Positions 41,935 through 53,300 of a stretch of DNA of 64,000 nucleotides are shown one piece after another. Source of the stretch: Fragilariopsis cylindrus CCMP1102 (taxonomy: Eukaryota > Bacillariophyta > Bacillariophyceae > Bacillariales > Bacillariaceae). Under the pieces are notes generated by a model. It saw nothing but the letters and a program-made list of their open reading frames with translations. It was not told the DNA's origin and made no database searches. The translations under genes were made by a program, and so were the position numbers. Location: NCBI GenBank assembly GCA_900095095.1, contig FMBT01000331.1:62001-126000 (forward strand). Reading direction: 5' to 3'. Position 1 is the stretch's first letter; the number at the start of each line of letters is the position of its first letter.

Positions 41935-44900
41935 ATGAATAACTCAAGCAAACAAGATATCGATTATGATGTGTGGACTTTTCGCTCAAACACCATAGAT
42001 GCATGTCCTCCTCATAAAAAGAAGGATCTTAATCAATTGTATAAACAAATGCACGGCGATGAAGATAAGATTATAGAAAAAATTCAACAATGGTGGGAAG
42101 AACCTGCACAACTCGCTCAAGAATTATCTTGGGAAGCTGTTGATAAGAAAAAGCCAATCAAGAAAAAGCGGACTGTTAGCGGCGGTGGTGGTAGTGGTGA
42201 TCGCAGAGATCATGCTAGTAGAGAAGATGGAAACGACTCTGCTAGTGGCCGAGGGGGAGTATGTAATCGTGGTGTTGCTCGTAAACGAGCTGTCAAGTTA
42301 GGGAAATTGAAACCACCACCACCACCACAACCATCAGTGATCACAGGCGTGGACACGGCTACAATTCTATCAAAGCAGCAACCAACGGCGCATGCAAGTC
42401 TCCAACAGAATGACGAGGAAGAAGAGGAGAACGACGGCGACTTCAACAAGGAAGGCGACGATGAGGATGGGGATAGCAATGGCAGCAAGGAGAACGATGA
42501 CGACTTCAACAAGGAAGGCGACGATGAGGATGAGGATAGCAATGGCAGCAAGGAGAACGATGACGACTTCAACAAGGAAGGCGACGATGAGGATGAGGAT
42601 AGCAATGGCAGCGACGACGAAATTGTAAGTAATGTGTGTGGGTGACAATATTCAATATAATTGTATCATTCTTTTATTCTAACGATATATTTCTCTCTTC
42701 AGATCTGTTATAATACAGAAGTAACCCGTGCTAGTCGTGCTGCTAATCGTGGGAAGATAGTCAGTAATTTAACAAAGCAACAACAGCAACAACGTCCATT
42801 TTCTTCTACCAAATGTAACGAGAAGAAAACACCTCCTCGTCCTTCTCCCGCCAAATCATCAGTTGGAGTAAAGAAGGCACAGCAATCCGACGACGACGGG
42901 GACGATACCCAGTCCTCACCTTTTGCTGCACTCAACCTTGTAAAGGTCAACAGTAAGATTAGAAGATCATTGCCATCATCATTATCTCGTTATAGCTCTC
43001 GCCATCGTCGCTTCAGTCATACAACCACTTACCGCACTACGGATGGTACTACTACTACGACTAAAAACGAATCGGCGTCAGGGGCTGTGGCAGTGTCTGT
43101 TGCGGAAATGCCTTCATCCACATCTTCATTATTGTCATCGAATAACAACAAGAAAAGGAAGAGCAACACCGCCGCCGTTGACGACAATAACAACAAGAAA
43201 AAGAAAAGCAACAGTTACAAAAGTACACCACTCGCTGCTAGTATTGCTAATCATTCTGCTAATCGTGGGAAGACAATACAGCCCACATCAGCAATCTCTA
43301 CAATCGGTAATTTAACAAGTGACAAAGTCGATGATGATGATGATAGCGAGGACGATGTTGGTGATAGTAAGGACGATGTTCCACTAATACCACTTTCATC
43401 GCCATCAGATAACGTTACTGCTACAACATATGATGTAACAAGCATTATAGCAAAGAAAGATGACACTGTACACAACGTCCGTCCCGTCGCTGTTAGCTAT
43501 ACACGGAAGAGAGGCAAGGGTCGTGGTAGTGTGTTGCCATCATCAACGTTGGCAACAGCAAATCACCGACAAAAGGAAGGGAAACAACAAAAATTTGGAG
43601 ATCGATTGGCACAGCTTGCTGATTACAAGGAAAAGAATGGGCACTGTATTGTTCCTCGAAGCTTTCAAGGATATGGAAACCTTGGACATTGGTATAACCG
43701 CATGAGACAAGAATACAAGAAATATAAAGAAAGCAAACCGAGCAGTATGACGAACGAACGAATTTGTGCATTAGAAAAACTTGATTTTAAATGGAGTAAT
43801 GTTAAGTCTACAGAACTAGCCAAGAGGAGAGATCGTCCACTAATGAAATTCAATATTCGAAATGTCAACCAACGACCAGTCGGTTCCACCGACAAAAAAG
43901 AAATGGAATTTGTGAACATGAAAAATGCTATCACTTTAGCATGGTCTAAAGTTAAAGATCTACCTACCAATCAAAAACCCAAGATCGAAGATGTTATACA
44001 AGAACAACAAGTTCTATTTGGATTAGATCCGTCAATCTATCTAGTATCAAGTGATACAATTTATTCCCGAATCCAATGTAACAGGCCTCTCGAAGCTGAA
44101 CCCGAAGCTTCACCTATTTCTATGCCAGAAATCTATAGACAATACACCGATGATGCTGGCTATAGATTTATCAAAACGTCCATCCGAGTCCATATAACTA
44201 AGGACATAAACAATCAAAAATACACTACCAAGGAGCGTGACTATCTAAAAACTTATGAAAACATAGATATTCACAATAGATGTCGACAAGTATTGGATGA
44301 ACTGATTAGAAAAGATATGTTCACTGCAGGTTCTACCGACGCCGCTGGAGGCTATCTACCTAATGGAATTCTTCTCGGAGCATGGGCCGGCGTACTCACG
44401 TTGTCATTGGATCGAATCGATAACACTAGACCGCATTTTTTAGAAGATAAACCAATCACTGAGAATTTAAACTTAGTTGCAGGTGGAATGAATAATGGTG
44501 CAAGTATAGTTGGTAGATATAATGATGGTACATGTAAGAAAATTCGTTCAATGATTGATGCGAGTAACACGGAGTCAAGAGATAGCCTCAATCGCCGCTT
44601 GAATGAGGCATGGAATATGCCTTGCACTATGGTCAACACAGTCTATGCTACCTGTAATAGTGTTTATAATAGGGAAAAAAATGACTTCATTAAGTACAAA
44701 AGGGATCGACAGGGGAGTGATACAACCAAAGATGGGTTGGCAATGGAGAAATTCCAAGACCAGTTTCCAGATGTGAGGGCATTGTATATTCATGTACGTA
44801 ATCTGTTCATTGAACAGCATGGTAGATGCAAAGTTTCCAACATTATAATGGAGAAATACAACGATGTTAATTGCTTCCAAGTATCCCTTGACGCTATTTC

Positions 44901-45123
44901 CCCAACGAGACGACATGTCAAGGGTAACTTACGTTTAATATGTTGGTTTTTGAATAACGTCAGTCATGAGAAACGCAATAGAAATTACGTTGCCAATGAT
45001 ACATCAGGCATTTGGACCACTGAAAGTTTGTATGACTACATTGACTATTCTGACAACATTGTGGCCTATAATGACTACGTTTTCAATGGTCGCACCCCTT
45101 TCTCCCGTGACACTCAGGGGTGA
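41935..45123 (+). CDS. HA-domain protein with two HNH-nuclease-like segments
   Basis: Exons 41935-42624 and 42703-45123 give 1036 residues. The 78-bp intron is GTAAGT...TTCAG, phase 0. The N-terminus has a small helical UBA/CUE-like segment (KKDLNQLYKQMHGDEDKIIE). Basic and Asp/Glu-rich regions follow, including three 21-residue acidic repeats. At ~527-596 a helicase-associated (HA) domain appears (FGDRLAQLADYKEKNGHCIVP, then GHWYNRMR), with no helicase. The C-terminal ~400 residues hold LSLDRIDNTRPH at ~796 followed by ITENLNLVAGGMNN, and a second unit from ~937: GRCKVSN, VSLDAISPTRRHVKGNLRLI and CWFLNN. Both resemble HNH/endonuclease VII-type cores. The second keeps Cys, Asp, His and Asn positions; the first is more degenerate. 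Function is unproven: nuclease, DNA-binding factor or mobile-element protein. Confidence 0.75.
42439..42613 (+). repeat. 63-bp coding tandem repeats
   Basis: Units at 42439, 42502 and 42565 encode DFNKEGDDEDxDSNGSKEND. They are nearly identical, so recent expansion is likely. Confidence 0.9.
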
Positions 45124-45459
45124 TCCTTCTCCACTTTCTAATTCTGCACCCGTCAAGTGTGGATAATGGCAATAGTATTATCGTCGTCGTTTGGAGTAGT
45201 ACAGTAACCATATTGATCGTCAACGTAACGATTATTATTATATTTATTATAATATTCTCCTTTGTATTGTTCTAAAATAGCAATAGTATGATCATTATCA
45301 TTCATAACGATATATTTAGCAATACAATTACGTACGGTATCTTTCGCAATGCAATTGAGTTTTAAATGATATGATAGTATCGTTATGTAATTGATTTGAT
45401 AAAGAATACCTAGTTGCATAATGGTAAGAGTAACAATGTCATCTTTGATTACTTCATTA
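45124..45459. other. Region between convergent genes
   Basis: The minus-strand ORF 45153-45485 may be an extension or intron of the sulfotransferase piece; no domain is recognised. A tandem TTTCGCAATGCAATT/TTAGCAATACAATT element lies at ~45315-45355. Confidence 0.35.
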
Positions 45460-46971
45460 TCACGATACATCAATCGTAATGACAATATCTCCCCATCGGT
45501 TGATGTAAATTGGTTTGTTATGATTTAAATGAAAATCAACATTTGTTATAACCTTCCCATATTGGATTGTAGGTTTATTACCAATTCTTATATGTGTTCC
45601 ACCCATTTTATTTTTTACGTTTACCTCAATAGGATATACACTACCTCTTTTTCGTATAAAGTCTTTTTGTGACCATTCCAACGGACCATATTCATTATCA
45701 TCATTTATCTTATCACGATTAATATTATCAAGTAAAAAAATTAAAATTAGATATAAATCTTTCATATGGGTCACGTAGTATTGTAATAAGTTCCATGTTT
45801 GCATCATTTTGTAAATAATTAATATCAGGTTGAAAGAAATGATCTTGTTGAAGAAAATTCCATTCCATAGCCAAAAATTCAACACCACCATCACTATCAC
45901 CACCTTTTTCTTTATTAGTATTATTCTTCATCATTCTACTTTCACTACTTTGACTTTGTGAAGCACCATCCAATAAAAAATTTGTAAATTGTGTACGATT
46001 ATAATTCCAAAATTGCAAGACATTATTACTTTGACTTTTTGGATTGCCATTGGCATTCGGTCTCCAACATTTATAACCACCATCGACACGAAATTTATTC
46101 ACAATAGTGGTACCACCTGCTTTATGAAAATGAACAAACAATATTAATTCTTCTTCTTCTTCTTATTACTGTTGTTGTTGTTGTTGTTGTTGTTATAGCT
46201 ATGACGTTGTTGATATCGTTGTTGTTGTGTTTGTTTATTTCTTCTTTCTCGTTCACGTATTTCTTTACGACTTTTTAAATTACTACCACCTTTTAGATTT
46301 TTTTGAAAACGGTCATGATGACGATGACGACTATTCCCAGCATCAGCAGCAGCCCCTTCTTCACTATGATGATGGAAAGCTTTATTATCTTTTCGTCGTC
46401 GTCGTCGTCGTTTATTACGATGATGATATCCTATTCCTTCGTCATTGTCATTGTCATTATCATTGTTATCACCATCATATTTTGTATCACCATAAAGTTC
46501 CGTACTCTTCTTCTTCTCCTGCTGCTGCTGTTGTTGCTTCTGTTGTCCCAGTACTTTTATCCGTTGCTGCTGCTGCTTTGCTTTATCATTATTATTGTTG
46601 TTGTTGTCATTGTCATTGTCATTGGAATGCAAATCGAGGATATGATTTTGGTTTTGATTTATTTGATCTTCAGTAGCAGTAGTAGTAGGAGTTTGATATT
46701 GATATTCATATTCGTTGATATTCATATAAAAATCGTTGATATAACGTAGATATAATAATAGGAACAAAAAACAACCTAATCCAAGATATTGAGTAAATTT
46801 CAATTTTTGTTGTTGTTGTTGTGCTGCTGTTAATAACGTTACTGGAACTACTACTGGTACTATTGGTTTTGAGATGCTGCTACCGCTACTGCTTTTGCTT
46901 CTGCCTGATAATGATCTACTACCACTATTAGTACTAGTAGTTATTAACTGATTCTTGCGATGTGTCACCAT
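45460..46971 (-). CDS. N-terminal part of a type II membrane sulfotransferase
   Basis: Start at 46971. Residues ~62-77 form a membrane anchor (FTQYLGLGCFLFLLLYLRYI). A long Gln/Asn/Lys-rich stem ends in AAC and AAG microsatellites at ~46145-46195. At that point the frame must shift by one to read ELILFVHFHKAGGTTIVN, the 5'-phosphosulfate loop. LITILRDPYERFISNF (~45745-45790) is the 3'-phosphate site, so PAPS binding is well supported. A further shift in a T-run (~45735) leads to GPLEWSQKDFIRKRGSVYPIEV. The expected C-terminal half does not follow here; a matching one lies at 39534-40060. Products of this family sulfate glycans in the Golgi. Confidence 0.7.
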
Positions 46972-47625
46972 GGTTATTGCCTTTTGAATTCCTCTTCGTT
47001 CGTCTGCTTTTATTCGCAGCAGTCTCTTTACCTTACTACTTTAAAAGTTAACAACATATGATTGCTTTCAGTATTCATTCTTGTATCGTATCTTGTACAA
47101 TACTTATTTTCAAATTATGCATCGGTGCAGTAACGTCACCGGTAAGTTATGTGATATTTTCGCGCTAAAAATTTTTCAATGATGAGTCTTCAGTCCTGGC
47201 TGGTGTGTTTCAAATTCAGTGACGAGTGAGTCTCGTGAATGGATAGCTAACTAGTGATGCGGTGCGGTTATGCTTTTATTATCTTCTTTTTCTCTGCCTT
47301 CCTTCTTTCTTTCTTCACAGAGTCTCTCCACATCATCATACCGGCAAACAGTTTTTTTTGTACAGCATGTTACTGTAGTTGGAAGGAAGCACCTACCTTT
47401 TAACAAAGCTATAGCTACCGGTACGAGATATATTTGATTGATTCCAGCAGCGCAGCGCAGCCTAGCCTGTGGAAAAAGATAGATACTGGGAAAGGGTTGT
47501 GATAGGATATAGATTTTATTTTACAAAGAAGCGACCATCAAAGAGAATTGATATATCTATCAATCAGCCAATACAATACAATACTACGGTACACGACTAC
47601 AGTAGAGGAAGAAAAAGAGAAGACG
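46972..47625. other. Intergenic between divergent genes
   Basis: Shared 5' flank of the sulfotransferase (leftward) and RING (rightward) genes. It holds one arm of an inverted repeat at 47205-47235, whose partner is at ~49637-49675. No gene is seen. Confidence 0.4.
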
Positions 47626-49441
47626 ATGACCACGACCAAGAAAGAAGACGAGGACGACGATTTTGACATTTGTCCTATTTGTCTAAGTGAGAATAACAAT
47701 AATCGTAGAAAAAATAAAATAAAAATGACGAGTCCTCTTCGTCAGACAATGATTCATCATCATCATCATCATTAATTTTTTGTCGTTCACATACGTGTGG
47801 TCATATATTTTGTAAACCTTGTGCAGAATTATTATATATATGTGGATCTGATACTCGAATGGGTGGTAGTAGTGTGGATAATAATAATAATAATAATGAT
47901 ATTTACTACAAGATTCCTACCCATGGACGATGTCCAATCTGTCGTACGGGTGTTCGTCTTTTTGAATTTAATGTTGTTGATAATGCGTTGACATCGACGT
48001 CGACGTCGACGTATGTGTATCCTAAGAATGAAAATGTCACAACATGGCCTATTTATAAATCAATATTCAAAGGAAGAAATTATCTTAATCCATATGACGT
48101 TACTACCCCCATCGAAAAACCATTATCTGATGATGATGATAATAATAATACTATTCAACTTTGTTTTCGTTTCTTAGATCGAGGACCGACTATTCAATTT
48201 GGAAATAATAATAAAGAAATTATAACATTCAATCAGAATCACAGTATCATACTAGTACAACAACCAAAAAACCAGATGATGATTCCAACGATGATAAAAT
48301 TTCTTCTTCTTGTTGTTATTTTTCTAAAAAACCATGACATTCCATGGATCTATTAAGTATCAAATACCTGTTGGACCAGAACAGTGTATTGAAGTGGATT
48401 GTGTATTACAATTTTCTCGTGAATGTGAATATATCCGTGATGGGTATGTACGTCGGAAGTTTGTAACTGCACCACCTCTTCTTCTTCTTCTACTCCTCCT
48501 CTTAATAATGATCTTTCATTAAATTCATCTTATCCATTAGTAGATGGGAACGACGAAGTTATATTTGTAGTCCTCACAGACAACACCGGCAACATCAGGA
48601 GTACGCCGCGTCCTCAGTTATGCTATACCAACGAGTACAATTGAACGCTATTAATCAAGAGGAGGAGGAAGGTACCACCGTCGTCACTCAGCCATTATCA
48701 TGTAAACCTATTTATAATGGACATACGTTATGGGGCAATACCTTCTATCAAAGCTTTCTGTTTGGATTAGCATCGTATCATTTCAAATCAAGCAGCAGCA
48801 GCAACGACAACAATAACGACACCCATCACTACGACGCTTATATTTCGTATGAAAATCCAAATACATCGGTGTGGGGTAGTCTTGACGATGGATCACCAAT
48901 TCCATCAAAGATTAAATTCCATAATATTGAATGGGATGAATCGAACCGGATCTTCCGTGGTTCTATTTTATGGTTTGAAGATTACGGTACGACATGGAAG
49001 GGTAAAGAAAAATGGTCCTACGAAATGAAATTTGATGCATCCTACATGTTTATTGTTTCTGGAACATGTAAAATGTTTTATAAAAAAATATTATTGTTGG
49101 ACGGAGAAGAAGAAGCAGAAGAACAGCAAGAACAGCAGCAAGAAGTCGAAGTGCATCAGTTTGGAGTTGATTTAGTCTACATCAATGCTTGTAGAAATGC
49201 ATGGATAAGGGGTCGATTTTTAGTAGAAGAGGAACACTATCATGTGCACTTACATGATCTTGCTGATGATGTCATATCGTACTGTCGTTCGGAAAATGCT
49301 TCTGATATTATATGTCGGTCGGTTTTATGTGAAATTGTCGCATTTGCATCTGAATTTAAATTTTGGCCTGATGCCCAAATTGTTGAAATGTGTTTATTGA
49401 TGGATCGAATGATTGATGAGTCGAGTCCCATTGTAGTATGA
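47626..49441 (+). CDS. RING-finger protein, frame-disrupted
   Basis: Starts MTTTKKEDEDDDFDICPICL. The RING finger has CPIC (~47669), then after a frame change HTCGHIFCKPCAELL (~47785-47825) and, past an Asn-rich insert, GRCPICR (~47930-47945): a C3HC4 type typical of E3 ubiquitin ligases. The rest holds a conserved-looking domain (GHTLWGNTFYQSFLFG; GKEKWSYEMKFDASYMFIVS) and a final helical part ending at 49441. Six stretches lie in successive frames, each one base earlier than the last. The shifts fall mostly in A-runs of six or a TTC repeat, as if one base had been lost each time. It may be a working gene with sequence errors rather than a pseudogene. Confidence 0.7.
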
Positions 49442-50397
49442 TAAAGAGGGTATTTTCATAGATTTGACACATGCTGTGTCTTTCTGTGCACAGCTGTACT
49501 GGCAATAAAATTTGAAATTCCAACACATCACCTAGCCATTATATGATGCACATCATACTGTAGTCATAAAAGGTTTAGTAAAAAGTAATATTGTTTTTGT
49601 TTTTGACCATCATAATCAAAACTACCCATTCAACGACACGACTGAGACTCGTCACTGAATTCAAATTTGAAACACAGAATCCTTCTTCCGTTTGAAATGA
49701 GACTCACTCGACTCATACTTCTGTGATAGCTTGTGCTTTAGTGTGTGCATGATGTTGACCCCTGCCTATCAACTGAGGAAAAAGACACAGCAACAACAAC
49801 ACACTATCCTCTCAATTTGTTGGTACTACTTAGGAATTTTGCTATGCATCTGACATGACATCATCTGTGTCACTGCATGCACTGCGCTGCGTACATGTGA
49901 GGAACTGGAACTGGAACTGGAACTGGAACTGGAACTTGCTTACCTATCTGGGCATTCTAGCTATCTAGTTAGCTAGCTACTGGACTGTATCCTCTTCTTT
50001 GAAAAAAATCTTAATAAGAAAGGAAGATAAGAATTATTCTGTCTGCTTTTCTCTGACACATCGTCCGTTTTTTCGCGCTCTTTTTTTCAGCCGTCTTTTC
50101 TTCGTCCGTTTTCAAATTTTCCGGCGCGCTTTCGATAGCATTTTTTGATTTAGTATGTTTGTCGTAAAATGCGAAGTGAAATCAAAAATCATTTAAATAT
50201 CACAACACAAACACAACACAAGCTCACTCACTCGCTTTGTTTATCAAACCGCCTATCCGTAATACATGAAAGTTCATTGCTTGATAGACAGCAACTCCTA
50301 CAAAACTAATCACGACCTCTTCTAAAACATTATTTGTTTGTGCCAATAGAAGGCCGCCGCTTAAACATATTATATTATAATACAATTCATTAACAAA
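49442..50397. other. Intergenic with a GGAACT hexamer repeat
   Basis: A TGGAAC run (~49900-49936, about six units) and the second arm of the inverted repeat (49637-49675). A GTCCGTTTT repeat pair (~50063, ~50105) lies in the promoter area of the next gene. No gene is seen. Confidence 0.5.
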
Positions 50398-53300
50398 ATG
50401 TCATTCCTCATGTCCTGGCTTTCGCCTAATGATGATACAAGTGGCGATGTTGCGGTGGATAATAAAGATCCACAGAAAAAACCAAGTTGTACAGGCAAAG
50501 CTAATGAATACCATGACCTTGATGACGAAAATAAGGTCAACGACGATGACAACGATGATGAGGATGATGATGGCAACGATGATGATGATGACGGGGAAGA
50601 TTCAGCATCATCGTCTGATGACGACGAATCTGATGACGATGACGATGACGATGACGACGAAATTGACGATAATAATCGACCACCCAACAATGATGGATTA
50701 TCTAATTATGAACGTCTTCGTTTAGAACGTATTCGACGAAATCAAGCACGATTGCAACAACTTGGATTACAACAATTTAATATTGCACCAACGGATAAAA
50801 TCAAGAAAACGAAGAAGAAGAAGAAAAAAGTATCAATCATCATCGGTGATGCTAGATCACAACCAAAACGATCAGTGAAGAAAAAACTACAACATGGTGA
50901 ATTATTAGAAGGTGGTCTTAACGTTCCAAAGATGAGATTATCATTAGGATTAACAACACCATCCGGGAAAAAAATAAAATAAAACAAATAAACATATGTA
51001 TAGCAAACGTTGTAAGTTATTTCTTTTATGATGATTTTTTTTTTCGCTTTATTTGGTTGTTTTTTTGTTGTTGTCGTCGTCTAACATTTATTATTATTTT
51101 TATTTACTATGAATGCAGACCGATGTGGTGGTTGTCGTGGTTGTATCCGTGAATATGATGTGAAACATGTATTCATTGTGCTGCACGACAACGGCAGGAG
51201 GAACACCAGCAACAACAACAAATCAAGGAGGAGGAGAAACAAGATGGGCAAGTAGTAGTGGTACAATTAGAACAAATCGTCGTTGTATATTCCGTGTGTG
51301 CTTTCAACGTCTTGTAGATTGTTTGGAAATTGAAATGTAATATGGATGCTGCTTGTGTTATGTGAGAAGAGTAAAGCTGATGTTAATAGAAAGCGGTGTG
51401 GTTGATGTTGGTGGTACTAAAGCTGACGTTAATGTTGATGAGCTTGGTGCGGTTAAAGCTAGGTGGTTGATAGCGTCGTTAGTAAGAATAATGGTGATAC
51501 TAATAAGGATCTTGGCGGTGAGGAAGGAATAGCTGTTACTCCGGTGCTGAAGGAAACAAGGGCGTCGTCGAGACTGCTAGTGGTGATGGGGCTGCTACTA
51601 GTGTAGATGGTGATACTATTGATAATGGTGCTAAAAAAGATGATAATGATAATGATGATGATAAGGTTAATGTGGTGGTGATGAAGTTAAATGTTGTTCA
51701 AGTCCGATCGAAGAAAAGAAGAAGAATGTTGACAATTGGACGTCGCCGATGAGGACCGACAATAATGCTGCTACAAATGACGCAACAAACGACGATGTTA
51801 AAAGCAACGATAATAATAAGGCTACTGCTGCTGCTGCTGCTCCCATTAACGTTGAGACTGTTGATGTTGCCGCTGCTACTGTTGCTACTGCTGCTGCTGT
51901 TGTCCTCAAAGTCGACCCACCACCAAAACCAAGACCAATTATTCCATTATCAAAACAATTTGATGATCTGGATGAATTTCAAGAATTTTTAACAACAATT
52001 CCACACGGACCAATGAATAGAGTACTTGGACAAAAAGCATTAGAAAATACTATTGGTGTTGTGAGTAAATTAATCTCAGGGAAAGGAATTACTTATTATT
52101 TATGGCCAGAAGGGATTCATTTCAAACGTGGTATAAATATTCATATGGGTATGGATTTAGATATACTTCTTGATGAAGGTATTGCAATGGAAAAGAAGTA
52201 TGAAGATCGCCGGAAGGGATCTTTATTACGACATCCAATTGCAAAGATGGTATGTTACAAGGAATGGGTATTAAGTGGAAAACCAAAAGCACCACCACTA
52301 CCATCCTCGTCGCCGCATCATAGTATCAGTGGTGAATATATGTATAAAGCCAAGGACGGTGTTGATGAAACAGATAAGGAGCTGCGTCAGAGGGAGAAGA
52401 TGGTTGTTACTATGACTTTAGAGAAATGTATCAAACCGAACCGGGTCAAATGGTCTACGACGACGGATAATGCAGATGCAAATGCAAATGCGACCACGAT
52501 TGTAGTAGTGGTAGTAAAGAAGATGACGATACGAAGAATATTAGTACCGCCGTCGATGGTGGCGATAATAAAATCGAGGCTACTGCGAATGCTGATGGGG
52601 AGATCAACAATGAGCCTCTACTAGTACTGTTTCTCACGGTGATAGTGATAATTCTAAATCAGATCCTACTAATAATAACGGAAATGATAACACGACCGAT
52701 ACCCCTAATGCCGATGTGGATATGGATACCAATGTCAATGATCCTTCTGCTACCGTTTCATCAGCTTCTGAAAATAACGGCAGAGATAAGAAGATCGACG
52801 ATGCACCTAATGTCGACATGGATACTGCTAACGAACCTGACGTCACCGCTTCGAATAATACAGATACCAATACTTCCATATCAGCTGCTGTAACAAACAA
52901 AGTGGTAGATAACCATAACAATGAGACCTGTGAGTTCCCAAGTAGCTGCCATGTATGCTCTAAGGACGGCGATTTAATTTGCTGTGATAAATGTGACCGT
53001 GGCTATCACAGCAATTGTCACAATCCTAAAATCAAAGAAATTCCGACGGGAAATTGGATATGTAAAGATTGCAAACCGAAGAAAACATCGTATTATTGGT
53101 TGAACAAAAGCAAAAACGCCGGTGGTATCAAGATTAAGAAAGAGAAAGTTCCTGTTAACCTTAACTTATTTGAAGGAGAACACGAGGATGATTGTTATAT
53201 CTGTTTCTTTGGTGGGGATTTAGTTTGTTGCGATTTTTGTGAGAAGGCTTTTCACTGCGCATGTCATATCCCACCTTTACAGGCTATTCCCGATGGTAAG

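Noticed and set aside
45153-45485. Separate 110-residue minus-strand gene
   Set aside because: No domain, AT-rich, and immediately downstream of the sulfotransferase piece; more likely intron or 3' sequence.
46227-46749. Two ~149-residue plus-strand ORFs
   Set aside because: Leu/Ser/Val/Tyr-rich shadows of the Asn/Gln/Asp runs in the sulfotransferase stem.
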